Source of the DNA: Selaginella moellendorffii
Lineage: Eukaryota > Streptophyta > Lycopodiopsida > Selaginellales > Selaginellaceae
Direction of reading: 5' to 3'
Length of the DNA: 64,000 nt
Assembly: GCF_000143415.4 (NCBI RefSeq)
Contig: NW_003314291.1
Location: 602,006 to 666,005 of the forward strand
Every line of letters starts with the position of its first letter. Within the stretch, counting starts at the first letter, position 1. Both the position numbers and the translations under genes were made by a program. This document shows, piece by piece, positions 13,687 to 25,341 of this stretch. Under the pieces are notes generated by a model. That model saw only the letters and a list, made by a program, of their open reading frames with translations, did no database searches and was not told where the DNA came from.

Positions 13687-16600
13687 ATGTCTTACGCTAG
13701 CAAGCACGCATCGTGTTGTTTGATCGATTTTTACAGTAACAGGGTGACCATATTTACACGATTTACTTGTGCTGAAAATCTTTGTAAAAGGATGAGTAGT
13801 TGTTTTTTGTTTGTGAGTTTATTGCGAAGTACAGGAACCTCAATGAGGAACGTTTCTTTCGCAAATTCAATCTAGAAAGTGTTTAGCCGATTCTCGGCAG
13901 TATGATACCAGGTACATGGCTGTGTTTTCTTCTGGACTTATTCAAATAAAAGGTCCTTGAGTTTAGCAAGCTTCACTGACTTCAAGATCAGATAAACTCC
14001 TTTTTCTTCTGGTATAAGATGATAGCACCTACAAAACAGTAGAGACTCACCTCACTGAATAATAAGGATTCATACTTTCCAAATCCTGCGAGAAAAGGAA
14101 AAAGATGCCCTGCTGTAGACATCTTCGTAAATTAGCAGTGGTATTGTCACACACAAAAAAAAAACAATAAGAATGAGATCAAGACAAAAAAAAAAAAATA
14201 TTAAAGTTATAGTGAACTTAATAATTTCACAACTCTCTACACATTATATAGATAAATTTTTTTAAAGATATTTCTTTTTTTTTAAAATTAAATATTTAAT
14301 ACATGCCATAATATGTTAGAACATAAAATAAGATGTTTGCAAAAAAAAGTATTCTTGTCACTTCCTTAAATTTGTACTCTGTGCTTTATGGCTAGTAAAT
14401 ATTAGGTTTGTCAAAATTTAAAAATTATTAAATTTGAAATAACATTCTATATAAAGCCATATAATTGTTTGAAAGGAAAAAAAAACCATTAATGTAAGCT
14501 TTTTGTATATAAAAGAGAGATTTGATTTTTTTCTAGAATACATTCTTGAAGAGTTTTGTTATAGCATATTGTCTAAAATTTATAGATTTTCATTTACTCT
14601 ATCTCAATTCAAGGATAAAGTCAATTTTGTATTGCAACTTCCCCTCTCAAGATTCACACATCCCAGATTTTATCTTAAAAAATCCTAGATTTTATCCTAT
14701 TTTTAATAATATAATATAAAAAGGATATTATTGTAATGCATAAAATACAACAAATGTACCTCCTCAGGCTAGTAGTAGGTTGTACTCCTCGTAGTAAGTC
14801 TCGCAAACTAGCCTTATTTAGTTGAATCTTTTGACAATCTAAATTGAGTAACCTGTTTATAATAAAATCCTTAAGGATGGTCTTTTGAATATACTTTGGA
14901 GTTGCAAATGAACTTTTCACAGCCTCTTTTTGCACAACATCTTTAAAATAGTTGAAAGAATTTTTTTGTATCCCTTTCTGCATTGGATATATGTGTGTGC
15001 CAACATGCACTGCAAATCTTCTAGCCACTTCATTCCGTGGAAGAAAGTAGTACATCTTGGCCTCGTAGATAGCACAACATATAAAAACATTTTTCCAAAA
15101 TTGACACTTGAATCTAATAGCAACAGTGTCACATATAAGAGGATTTTTTGTAGACCCTTTGAAAAATATAGAATTTCTATAGCAATTTTGATTACATGCT
15201 TCCTTCACACAATCTAAATATCTATCACAATAAACTATAGATAATATGCCTTTGAAATGTTAGAAGTGTGATCTTGATCTTGCACTAATTGTAGACATCC
15301 TGCTTGATTTCCATCCCCTTTTGTTTGGAACTTATACTATTGACAAGAGGTAAGAAAATGTTGTTATAAAGGATGCAAGCTCAACTATAGGCCTATACAA
15401 AAACAAGTTTATGTCAATTGAGAGCCATAAAAACTAAAAAGCATTGTTAATGGCTTTGAGTATTTATGAAGATAGAGTTAGTGAATTTGGCTTTAGCACT
15501 AATAAGACTTCTCCACTTAAAGTATAAGAAGAGGAAAATATGATGATTGACTCTTGTTTCACATTTATTTTTGCTGGAGTGCATCTTGGCATTTTGACTG
15601 GAGATCCAAAAACTCAAATCTCCTTCAATTTAGAATTCTATAAATCCTATTGTTGTTTGCCCTCACCCACACTAGAAAAAAGAAACTCTGAGTATACAAC
15701 TATATTGGTGTTTTTGTGAATTATAGCCTCTAAAGAAATAAAGCCACAACGAAGATTAAAATGTTGACATAAAAACTTTTAAAAATAATACTCTAAGTGA
15801 ATGAAAGAGGTGGGTGATCTTGAAAATGTAGAAGAAACTTCTTTATCCTTCTCAATAAGTTTTAAAGTTCTCTCTCTCTTTGTGTTGTTTGTAAAAATCC
15901 ATAATGAAACATAATTGAAATTTAAGGAGAGCAATAAGAAAATACCAACAATGTACAAAATAAATTTAAATTCTATAGAAAATTTAACATGTGCATGTGT
16001 GATAATATTAATATTACTATCATCTATTATGATGTCTAATGTATGTACACACATAGATCCAAGGAAGGATTTTCAACACGTGAAGTTTAATAGTCAATAA
16101 TGATATCAATAATGACATTTTGTGATAGCGTATCAATCCAAGAGATCTAATTTGATTGTTAGCACGTGTAATGTGTCAAGTTGTCAAATCGTAAATGCTA
16201 GATGATGATAAATCTTGTCAAATCTTATTCTCTAATGACAAATTCAATTCTTAGTATGACTTGAGTTTTATCCATAATTATGAACACTGTTCAATAACAT
16301 TTAAAGCATGTGCCTATTATTTAGGATTTAATACAATAGAAAATAAATTTCTAAATATCTCCACCACCACCACCTACACCCTTAATCTTTATAGGCCCAC
16401 CACCAATACAAATCCTTGAAGTTAGGCAATCTAACAAAGTTCATAATAAGGAATCTAACAAACAATCTGGAGCTAAAAAAGTTGTAAACCTTCTTAACAA
16501 TATGGTGGATAAGCACTTCCAAAAAATTATTATGCAAATAAGGGAAAAAATTATTTATCAAACACTTGAGGCACTCAAGTGACTAATCTCTAGTAATTTG

Positions 16601-19600
16601 ATCAAAAAAATCCCCCTTTGCCATTTGTAGCAAATGAACTTTATGCACACAACAACTAAGTATGTCAACCTAAACATATATAACCTATTCAAACAGAATG
16701 GCTTAACAATGAATATTGGTATATTTTTAATTTCTTTTTGCAAGTCAGGGACAATAGAAATTGTTACCATTACATTTTAGATCATGAACCAAAAAATCAA
16801 TATGTGAGTTTTAAAATTTCACTTCCAACTCCACTTTAATTTGTTTTGTCATATTTGAACATAAGCTTACAGACTTGAGTGAGGATAACATCCAACAACA
16901 TTAACTAGAGACTATAGTTAAAATTTATGTTCACAAATGTAAGTTTTTTATTGCATGCTTCATTTTTGTTAATTATACAAATGTTACTTTTGCAATGAAC
17001 AAAACTTTAGATGACATGATTTACAATATTGTAAAATTAAGGCTTCTATACAAGCAACAGATCAAGACTTTACAATTCTTCAATATTTTCTTAATGAATA
17101 GAAAAAAAGGATTGCTAAAAGTATTTGAGAACATGATAAAAAGAATTATCTATATCACAAAAACTATAGGCGAATGTGAAAAGTTCTTAGCACCGCACAT
17201 TGGTGATAATGTAAATGGTGTATTCATGTCCTTTGACATTTACATAAACATATCATTGGAAGGGATCGAAGAGGGGTGGTTATTAAAGAAATCCACGAGC
17301 ATGACAATTTATGATTACCCACATAGTCAACCTTATTTCATGCGATATATGGCTTACAAGTATAACATAATTTCTAAAATCTTTCCTAAATATATAGAAT
17401 CAGGCTCCAATTCAACTATCAGACATCCAAGATTTGGATCAAGTTCCACCACCAAATAACGATGATTGAATGGTTCCCAAAATATTACATTGACCTTAAG
17501 GTAAGCAAAAAGTAACTCTACAAAAAAAAGTTGGTAACACATATTTTTTATAACAATGACTATTAGTTGTAATTTCATTTCAACTTGACGAGACGCTCAT
17601 AACAAGGAGTTAAGAGGAACTCTTATTAACGACATGCCATATGATGGTAGTATATTATTCTTTGATTTTTTAATTCATTTAGCTTTTCTATAGGTTTGTC
17701 TTGTTTTTCTAATAACACATTGAGGCACTATAGGTGTCTTCATTGACTCTTGTAGTAGATTGCTGATATCTCTCACGAAAAACAATATGAACATAGACAT
17801 ATAGTGCTAATTTAACCATTAGTGTTGAAAGATATAAAGGCCTTTACTCCCAATTGTGGACTTTATTCTCTTCAACTTTCCAAACAATCTTTCAAATATT
17901 GATAGGAAAGTCAAGGACTAGAACTTTCTCATACTTAACCATATGCGTGATGCATTCCTTTTGTTATAAGCACTTATATTTGAAGTTGGCCATGTCATCT
18001 TCATTTTACCGAATGACCTCAATTGTATGTATGAGCTTATAATGTGTGCAACAAAAGTTTGTTTCAAGTCGTTCTCTTCAATATATCATAAACCTTGATA
18101 GCATCGATACTAGGGGCATCTAAGGCAAGCCTAAAAAAGTATTTTTTATCTCATTTCTAAATTTTTTAGGTTATGATGTGGACTTATCATGCCTTCTGGA
18201 GAAACACATATGACAGGTTTCATGATAGCAACTATATGGTGCATTTTGCTTTTTTAGGATAGTTCCACAAACATCATATCCAACTTTGTGGACAAATAGA
18301 TTCACAACATATTTTTTAGGTATTGATTTCGAACTCCATTGGTGATACAAGTCGTGGTGAAGCTCTATTGCCCACCATATAGTGTTGTGATTGATTACAT
18401 AGTAGGTAGCAATTATATAGTGAAGGTAGTACGTGACTTTAGTAGGTTGATGTTTGCTATTGAAGAACATCATTTTCTTCAAACATTAATTCAAAGGATT
18501 TCATGAGCTACCTTCAACCTCAAGGAAGTAAATTATATTTAATAAGATTCCAATACATGTTTAGTTTTATTTTATAGATCACAGTTATCTAGAGTTTTTA
18601 GAATTGGAGGCTTCATAAGTCTTTTGAAGTATGCAGAAGCTATAACTCAACAAATGCAAGGTAGATCTTCCCCACAATACTAATATAGGAGGCATAGAAA
18701 TCAATATGTTGATGATGAGACAAAAGAAAAATTCCATATTTCACATTAGGTGATACAGTGATATAGTGTTTTCCAAAGGGATATTGTTCCTTATCATGAA
18801 GAAATAGTGGGTATGTATCCGTAACTCATTTTGAAATTTATTGTACTATACAATTTATTGTATTGTAATTTTTCTTGGTAATTTATATACTAAGTTTTAG
18901 TCTTGAGAATGAGGTTTATATATTATGACAGAAAATACTCAGTTTCTTGAAATATCAATCTCAGAAATGGGGCTTCATAATCATAGTTTACTTGTAAACA
19001 TAAGAGCTTCTAGAATTCTAGATTATTGTGTATACATATGCTTTATCATTCTAATGAAATCTTACTTTGCTACGCATATATTTTTTTTCTACACATACCA
19101 ATTTTCTAGAGAAATAGATTGCAGGGAAATATAGACCATATTATAATGGTAAGGAATGCTGGCATATTGCCATTTTCTCTTATGTATTGCATTTTAGTCT
19201 TGGAAATGTAGATAAAGTTGATTCTTTGATGTGATATCACTTTTGAGTCTTTAAAAAAAAATTGATTTCTTTTATTATTATTCACAAATGACTCCCAAAA
19301 ACTCTTATTGGGGATTCACCAAAAAAATATACCTTGGTCTTCTCATATGAGAGGATTGCAATATAGGTAGGTAACATAGTTTTTGATATGAATTAATATA
19401 TAAATTATAAATGTCATAGAAAGTTTTATAAAGTAGATTTATTGGTGTTTTCTACCTATTTCTTCATTTCTCTTACTTTAGAATGTTATTTCAAAAGTAA
19501 TAAAAGCATTTTTATTAATAGTAACAGTAATTTCAACATTCCCAGATGAATAATAAGGATTATAAGTGTAATATAAAAATTGTGGTAGTGAAACAAAATT

Positions 19601-20000
19601 AACACTCTCACATTCTTTTGCACTATAACTTTTACTCATAGATTTTTTTATTTTTCTTGCTTTCCATCTTCTCAAGAAAAATTTAGATGGAAAAACTTAG
19701 AAAAATCTTTTAAATGAGAGAATAGTCTGTAATTATATGACAGTTGTAAAAGTAGTTAAAATATAAAGAAATCAAATCAAAATATGACAACTATAACAAT
19801 AATTATAGTAAAATAATATAGCTTTAGAAAAGATAGGTTTTCATGAACTTCATTTTTTTTAAGCAACTCAATCTATTAGAAACCTTAAACTCATGTATTC
19901 ACATTTTCCAATACTTTAAAGTTCATTAAAACCTTTATTTCTGCAATTTAGATTTCCTTTATAAAATTTCTAATTAATTATATTGACTTAAGTTAATTTC
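13687..20000. other. Long AT-rich region without a supported gene
   Basis: The first few hundred bases are probably the syntaxin 3' untranslated region. Beyond about 13,950 the sequence is very AT-rich, full of homopolymer A/T runs, with only short frames rich in Ile, Lys, Phe and Tyr, as expected from AT bias. No splice-linked domain is visible. It may contain heavily decayed mobile elements, but I see no terminal repeats or target-site duplications. Confidence 0.45.
14675..15208 (-). pseudogene. Possible decayed transposase-type fragment
   Basis: An uninterrupted 177-codon minus-strand frame stands out in an AT-rich desert. Its central part (AVHVGTHIYPMQKG, then KSSFATPKYIQKTILKDFI) loosely recalls the H-x-G-x-H/HP and NP-x-ATP patterns of zinc-finger regions in plant transposase-like proteins. 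I cannot name a family and the rest is low-complexity, so this is a weak call. Confidence 0.2.
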
Positions 20001-21286
20001 CTAAAAGTGATATGACATAAGGGCTCACCCTTCCACAGCAGCCACAGTAGCGTCGTGGATAGTGTGGGTAACCACTTTTGGCCATATAAAGTGATTACAT
20101 TGAAAGTTAAATTCTGATTAAACAGGTCGGAATGGCCGCCGGAATCTCTTTTTCGTGATCCGTACAGTCAATTTCCGCATATTTGGCAGCAAGCAGCGGG
20201 GGATTGGAGGAAGTGACAGAGGGAGGATTTCAATCCCAGCAAGGCCACGAATTGGAGCTGCTACGAGCAGAAGCTTGAGCTGAAGCCCGCAAGAAAATCA
20301 CCGACCAGGCAGAGGAGACAGAAACCCTGCACATTTCCCTGCACGAATCCGGATCCCCTTTGATCCAAACATTGCTGCCTGGGAAATCCAAGACTCACCG
20401 AATCCAGAAGATCGATTGAGCTCCAGCAACAGCCGCAGTACCAGCTCCAAGGCCGCGATATCGAGGCGTGAGGCGGGCCTTCCTGTACCGGAATAGGTTC
20501 GGCGAGCCAGAATATTCACTACCGGCAGCTTAATATAATCATAATTCATTAGCTTAATACTTTCCCTAGCCAGGATAAATATTTCCTGAGGAGGAAGAAG
20601 AAGAAAACTCGGCTCCAATTCATCCGTTTTTTGTTTTTTGTGCTTGACGACCGTGATGCAGCCCAGAGGGATGTACCCTCTTGCAGTAGGTGTACCGATC
20701 CACCTAGAGCCGCACTGGATCAAAAGGAAAAAAAAAATCCAATCAGAAAGCAGAGGGTTGTGTAACTTGTGTTGGTGATCTGTCCGTTTCTGTCCTCTTT
20801 TGTTTTTTTTTTTCCGTTCGAGCACCGAAACATGAAGTCAAAAGCCTGTGACCAGCACACTCGTTCGCTCGATTGAAAGCTTTTGTGGTCAATAAGGGAA
20901 GCTGCTGTTCTTGTCTGTTCCTGGATCTTTGAATGTCACATCCGAGTTTGGTTTGCAAGAATGGCCCCGCAGAATGACCGATTAGGAAATTGGGTCATGG
21001 AATCGATGGATCGAGGTTTTGGTTGATGTCAGCCACAGACGTTTTCTTTATGGGATTCGAACCCCGCTGAAATGCATGAACGGGCTGAGAAGTGGCGGAA
21101 TCGGACGGTCGGAGCGGAATGCGGGCTTCGATTCTCCTGAGTCAAGGTTCTTGAAGGGATTTTTTTTACAAGCAACTGTAAAGCCGGCATTATTGCACAG
21201 TTCTACGCGCCATACTGTTGAAATGAAGGAGCGGCAGGACTTCGGGGCTTCAAGTCTGCACACAGGCACAGCGAGCGCCTTGGATC
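20001..21286. other. Intergenic region before the lectin receptor kinase pseudogene
   Basis: GC content rises after about 20,020. An open frame on the minus strand (20,298-20,825) has no recognisable domain and I do not call it. The stretch probably holds the former promoter and leader of the receptor-kinase gene. Confidence 0.35.
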
Positions 21287-23140
21287 ATGAAGATGAAGAT
21301 GCGAGTTCGAGGTATTTTGGTATACTGTTGTTTGGCGATCATACCATTTCTAGCAGCATTCCCTATAAACAGCAGCCAGCCTCTAGTGTTTTTCAACAAT
21401 CCTGGCTCCAGCTTCCTGGAGAAGCAAGATATATATGTTGCTACCTTTTACAGGACTGGCTTCTTTGACTCGCCACTCTCTCAGTACAATCTGGGTTTTG
21501 CGAATTCTACACCCGGTCGGTACACGCTTGCTTTGGCAATGCATGCGGATTTAGGGAGTCCTCCGAATGTGAATGAGTATTCAGGGCCTTCGTATACGAG
21601 TAGATTGATCTGGGAAGCCAACCGAGATGATCTAGTTGGGTTCAATGCCAGTCTCACCCTTGAAGCTGATGGGGATCTTGTGCTCCGAGACACAGATGGA
21701 AGATTTGTGTGGTCAACTGATACAGCCAACAAAGCCAACCCATGCTGAAATTCTGCCAACAGGTAATTTTGTAGTCAGATCCAACAACACCATCTTGTGG
21801 CAAAGTTTTGATCATCCAAGTGACACTCTCATGGTGACACAGATTTTCAAACCAGGAATGAAGCTGCAAAGTCGAATGAGCCTGAGTAATTCATCTTTGG
21901 GAGTTTACTCGCTGGTCATGGAACCTGGTGGACTAGTCCTGTATAACAACTTTTTGGGCTCTCAAGAACCGTACTGGGTCAGGAGCTAACAGGATACACT
22001 CAGTGGTGCACTTCGTACCTGTGATTGTCTTGCTGCAGTTCTCCATGGAAACGGACCTGGACTATTTCTCGATCTGGGGCTGACCAACGTTTCTGCGGCT
22101 GCCAACGTGAAGTCCCAAACTTACAGCTTAAATACAACACGCACTTTGCGATTGAAGAACTCCAACACTGTGAATCAATCCTTTATGCGACTTGAACCTG
22201 ATGGAAATCTGCGGGCTTACACGCTAGGGTCCATGTATCGGTGGGAGGATCCGCCTTACCAGCTGTTCGATGACTCCTGCTCGCTACCTCAGAAGTGCCA
22301 GCCTTTTGGGATTTGTTCCAACGGGGATTGTGTAGGATATTTAAAACCAGACAGCACAAAAGCAGCTTGGAGTAACACATGCACTGCTCCTCGGGTTGAC
22401 TCTTGTACAGACGTTCAGTCTCTCGATTTTCTTTCGGTCTCAGTTGCAGAGTATTTTTCCAGCAGGTACTTGAATTCTTCAGTCACAAGTTTCGAGGATT
22501 GCAAGAGCAGGTGCTTGCAGAACTGCTCCTGTTCAGCTTTCTTCTATTGGAACAAGTCTAGCTCGTGCTTCATGACCAATAATGTCAACACTCTCCAGAC
22601 AGTTTCCAATCAAAGTCATGTTGCATACATCAAGGCAATAGTAGTTGAACAAGGCAGTTCTGGTCTCTCAGCTGGTGCTATTGCTGGAACAGTGGTTGGC
22701 AGCTTGTTCCTGATGCTGGTATGCGGTGATATTCTTCATCAAGAAGAGGAGACAGATTCAGGCTGTTGAATATGACAGTGACACCTTTCTTGAATCCATA
22801 AAGAACTTGCAGCAAGTCCTAGGTACCGGTGGTTTTGGTGGTGTGTACGAAGGTGTCCTGCCCGATGGTAGGAAAGTTGCTGTGAAGCAACTGGAAAGTA
22901 CAGGACAGGGGAAGAAGGAATTCTATGCGGAAGTTTCCATCCTAGGGACAATTCATCACTGGAATCTGGTGAAACTGCTTGGTTTTTGCTCAGAGGGCCT
23001 AAACAAGCTTCTGGTTTATGAGCACATGGAGAATAGTTCTTTGGACAAGTGGATCTATCAAGATTGTGTCGAATAGAAGGTGCTGAACTGGGAATAGAGA
23101 ATGGAAATTATGCTGAGGATGGCTAGGGGTTTGGACACCG
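21287..23140 (+). pseudogene. Broken G-type lectin S-receptor-like kinase, truncated in the kinase domain
   Basis: The coding remains start at an ATG with a signal peptide-like stretch (ILVYCCLAIIPFLAAFPINSS). A bulb-type mannose-binding lectin domain follows (LTLEADGDLVLRD, then TILWQSFDHPSDTL). Next come a Cys-rich PAN/apple-like region (DCKSRCLQNCSCSAFFYW), a membrane helix (AGAIAGTVVGSLFLMLV) and a kinase N-lobe (VLGTGGFGGVYEGVL with VAVKQLE and LVYEHMENSSLDKWIY). The frame shifts near 21,740, stops at 21,987, and shifts again inside the membrane region near 22,730. In-frame TAG codons follow at 23,074 and 23,092. The kinase breaks off after MARGL at about 23,135, before the HRD catalytic loop, where unrelated sequence begins. 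The C-lobe is nowhere in the window. Intact relatives sense extracellular ligands at the plasma membrane; this copy cannot make a kinase. Confidence 0.88.
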
Positions 23141-23142
23141 GA

Positions 23143-23160
23143 TGAACACAATTGTGTTCA
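23143..23160. repeat. Perfect 18-bp palindrome at the pseudogene breakpoint
   Basis: TGAACACAATTGTGTTCA is a perfect inverted repeat immediately after the last recognisable kinase codon. It may mark an insertion or deletion end. Confidence 0.6.
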
Positions 23161-23695
23161 GGACAATCTCTACATTTCGTAAATATGTCAAATGAGTAAA
23201 TTTGGACATTTTTCATAAATAGCATTTAGAACCAAAATGAGACTAACACAAAGGGCATGATAGTGAGGGTGTTTGAAAGACATGGTAAACTATCATCCAA
23301 CGATATTGAGGGACTAATTTCAATACGTAAGGGTTTTTGTCACTAGCTAGTGCAAGATATAACGAAACGGGAACTCCTTACCGGGTTAAATATACTTATC
23401 TAATAACATGTAGGAATTCCGTCCTTATGCTCATCCGGTCTAAGTACGCTCAAAATTCTCAATTAACTTCACTAGCACAAAAGGGATTAATAAAGGGTCT
23501 AGCAATATCGACCTTCTATTGTCCTGGTAGTAAAGAAAGAGTGTCCGTAAGGACTGGCCGACAAGTAACTTTTGATACGAAGTGCTGAAGTTAGTCTACC
23601 TATACTAGCCTAAGTTCAAAGATCAATAAATGGACAATATCAAAATCATAGACAATGATATCTCAGAGACTTAATTATCAATGAATAAATCTTAG
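23161..23695. other. Unassigned sequence left of the solo LTR
   Basis: Low-GC, non-coding sequence that continues on the other side of the solo LTR, as shown by the shared CTTAG duplication. I see no gene. Confidence 0.4.
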
Positions 23696-25336
23696 TGTGA
23701 GACACAAAATCCCTAAGCCCCAAAGTGGAGCCAAAAGAGTGCCATGTGATAGTGGCCAAAGCGAAAGCCAAACAAGTGTACCACGTTTGGACTAAAAGCT
23801 CCGACTTGAAAGGTCGAGAGCGGTGGAACTCCCAACAAAGTGCTCGAGGAACGAGCACAAAGCGAGCAATAAGCAAGGCTCCAAAAAGGGACCCAAAAGG
23901 ACCAACACATGACACATGGAAGTGTTCGAGATGGACTCGAGTTGGAGTCTGAGATAGACCCGAGCTGGAGTCCAAGATGGACCCGAGTTGGAGTCCGAGA
24001 TGGACCCGAGCTGGAGTCCGAGATGGACCCGAGCTGGAATCCGAGATGGACCCGAGTTGGAGTCCGAGATGGACCCGAGATGGAGTCCGAGATGGAGTCC
24101 AAGATGGACCCGAGATGGAGTCCAAGATGGAATCCAAGATGGAGTTCGAGATGGACCCGAGATGGAGTCCGAGATGGACCCGAGATGGAGTCCGAGATGG
24201 AATCCGAGATGGAGTCCGAGAAGGACCTGAGATGGAGTCTGAGGTCGAGACCGAGACTGGGACTGAGACCGAGATTTGGACCGAGATCGAGACCGAGGCC
24301 AAGCCCCAGTCTGAGTCCGAGTCTGAGTTCAAGTTTGAGAGGGTGAAAGCCCAAAGTGTTCGTCTCCCAGACCTTGGGGAGTTTGGTGAGCTCCAAAAGT
24401 ATAGTAAAGGGGAGGACTGCAGTGGAGCCAGTTTGGCCAAGAAAGGCCAGTTTGGCCCAAGAAGGTTGTACCTAGTGTTGGGTGATGAGTTGCCCACTAG
24501 GAATTCCAAGACTACAATGAACATGGATTGACAAGTGGGGTAGTTTGGTGAAGTGTTCAAGAGCCAACTCTAGTTCCCTCGGGAGATCGACTGGCCGATG
24601 CTCCCAGTCTAAGTGTGGGTGGCACTACCTACTTGGATACCTGAAGTGGCTCAATGGAACCTCGCTCTAAGCTCATGGCTAGAGCACCCAAAGGCGGAAG
24701 GTGAGGAGAGTACCTATGAGGCCCGCGTAGGGCCATGGTGTTCCGAGATGTTATCCCAAAGGCCCAGACTGTGGAAAGGAAGAGGAGTAGTCCTCTGGTG
24801 TAGTGACCAAAGATACAATCGGGTGGTGAGGAAGTCCCAAAGGACTGTGGGACTTAGTGGTCAGGCCTGTGGGCCTCGATCCAGTGGCAGTGTTGGCGAA
24901 TACGGCCATGGGTAGAAAGGGACTTGGTGGAGACCAGAAAAGGGATGTTGGGGAAGGTTATTCCCCATGTCTGTGGGCATCCTAAGGATGCTAAGGGGTG
25001 GATCTGGGATGATCACTCATGGACGGATGACCCAGTTTTTGAGGGACGGGACTGTAATGTAGGTGGTGTCAAACCACCGGTGTGACCAAGATAAATGGGT
25101 ATGGCCTTAGTGTAATGGGCCGATATGTCGGTGGTACCTTGGGGTGTTAGTCATGGGATTGGACATGTGGAGCACTTGGACCAAGTGCAATGGTTGAGTG
25201 GCATGGATGCCATTCTTGGGGCTAACAAGTCCCTAAGTCTAAAATAGGACTTATGGAGGTTGTGAGTGAGACTCCTCCAAGTGGTCGGAGGTGTGGTTAA
25301 ATGACTAAAGTAGAATGGAAAATTTAGTTGCTTACA
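23696..25336 (+). mobile_element. Solo LTR of the minisatellite-bearing retroelement family
   Basis: The 1,641-bp unit starts TGTGAGACAC and ends TTGCTTACA, the TG...CA ends of an LTR. It is flanked on both sides by the 5-bp duplication CTTAG (23,691-23,695 and 25,337-25,341). It matches the LTRs of the two larger elements at 29.7-39.2 kb in order and content, including the GAGGGTGAAAGCCC block after the internal minisatellite. No primer site or internal domain follows, so it is a recombination product of a once full element. Confidence 0.92.
23930..24345 (+). repeat. GAGATGGAGTCC/GAGATGGACCC minisatellite in the solo LTR
   Basis: Tandem 11- and 12-bp units, all variants of GAG-N-CC hexamers, fill this part of the LTR. 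They keep all frames open and create long low-complexity frames on both strands that are not genes. Confidence 0.9.
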
Positions 25337-25341
25337 CTTAG

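Noticed and set aside
16995-17459. A 154-codon frame in the AT-rich region as a hAT-type transposase remnant
   Set aside because: Composition is explained by AT bias, and no RNase-H, BED or dimerisation motif could be recognised.
20298-20825. A 175-codon minus-strand frame as a gene
   Set aside because: No domain, low-complexity start, no splice or neighbour support; the neighbouring lectin kinase lies on the other strand.
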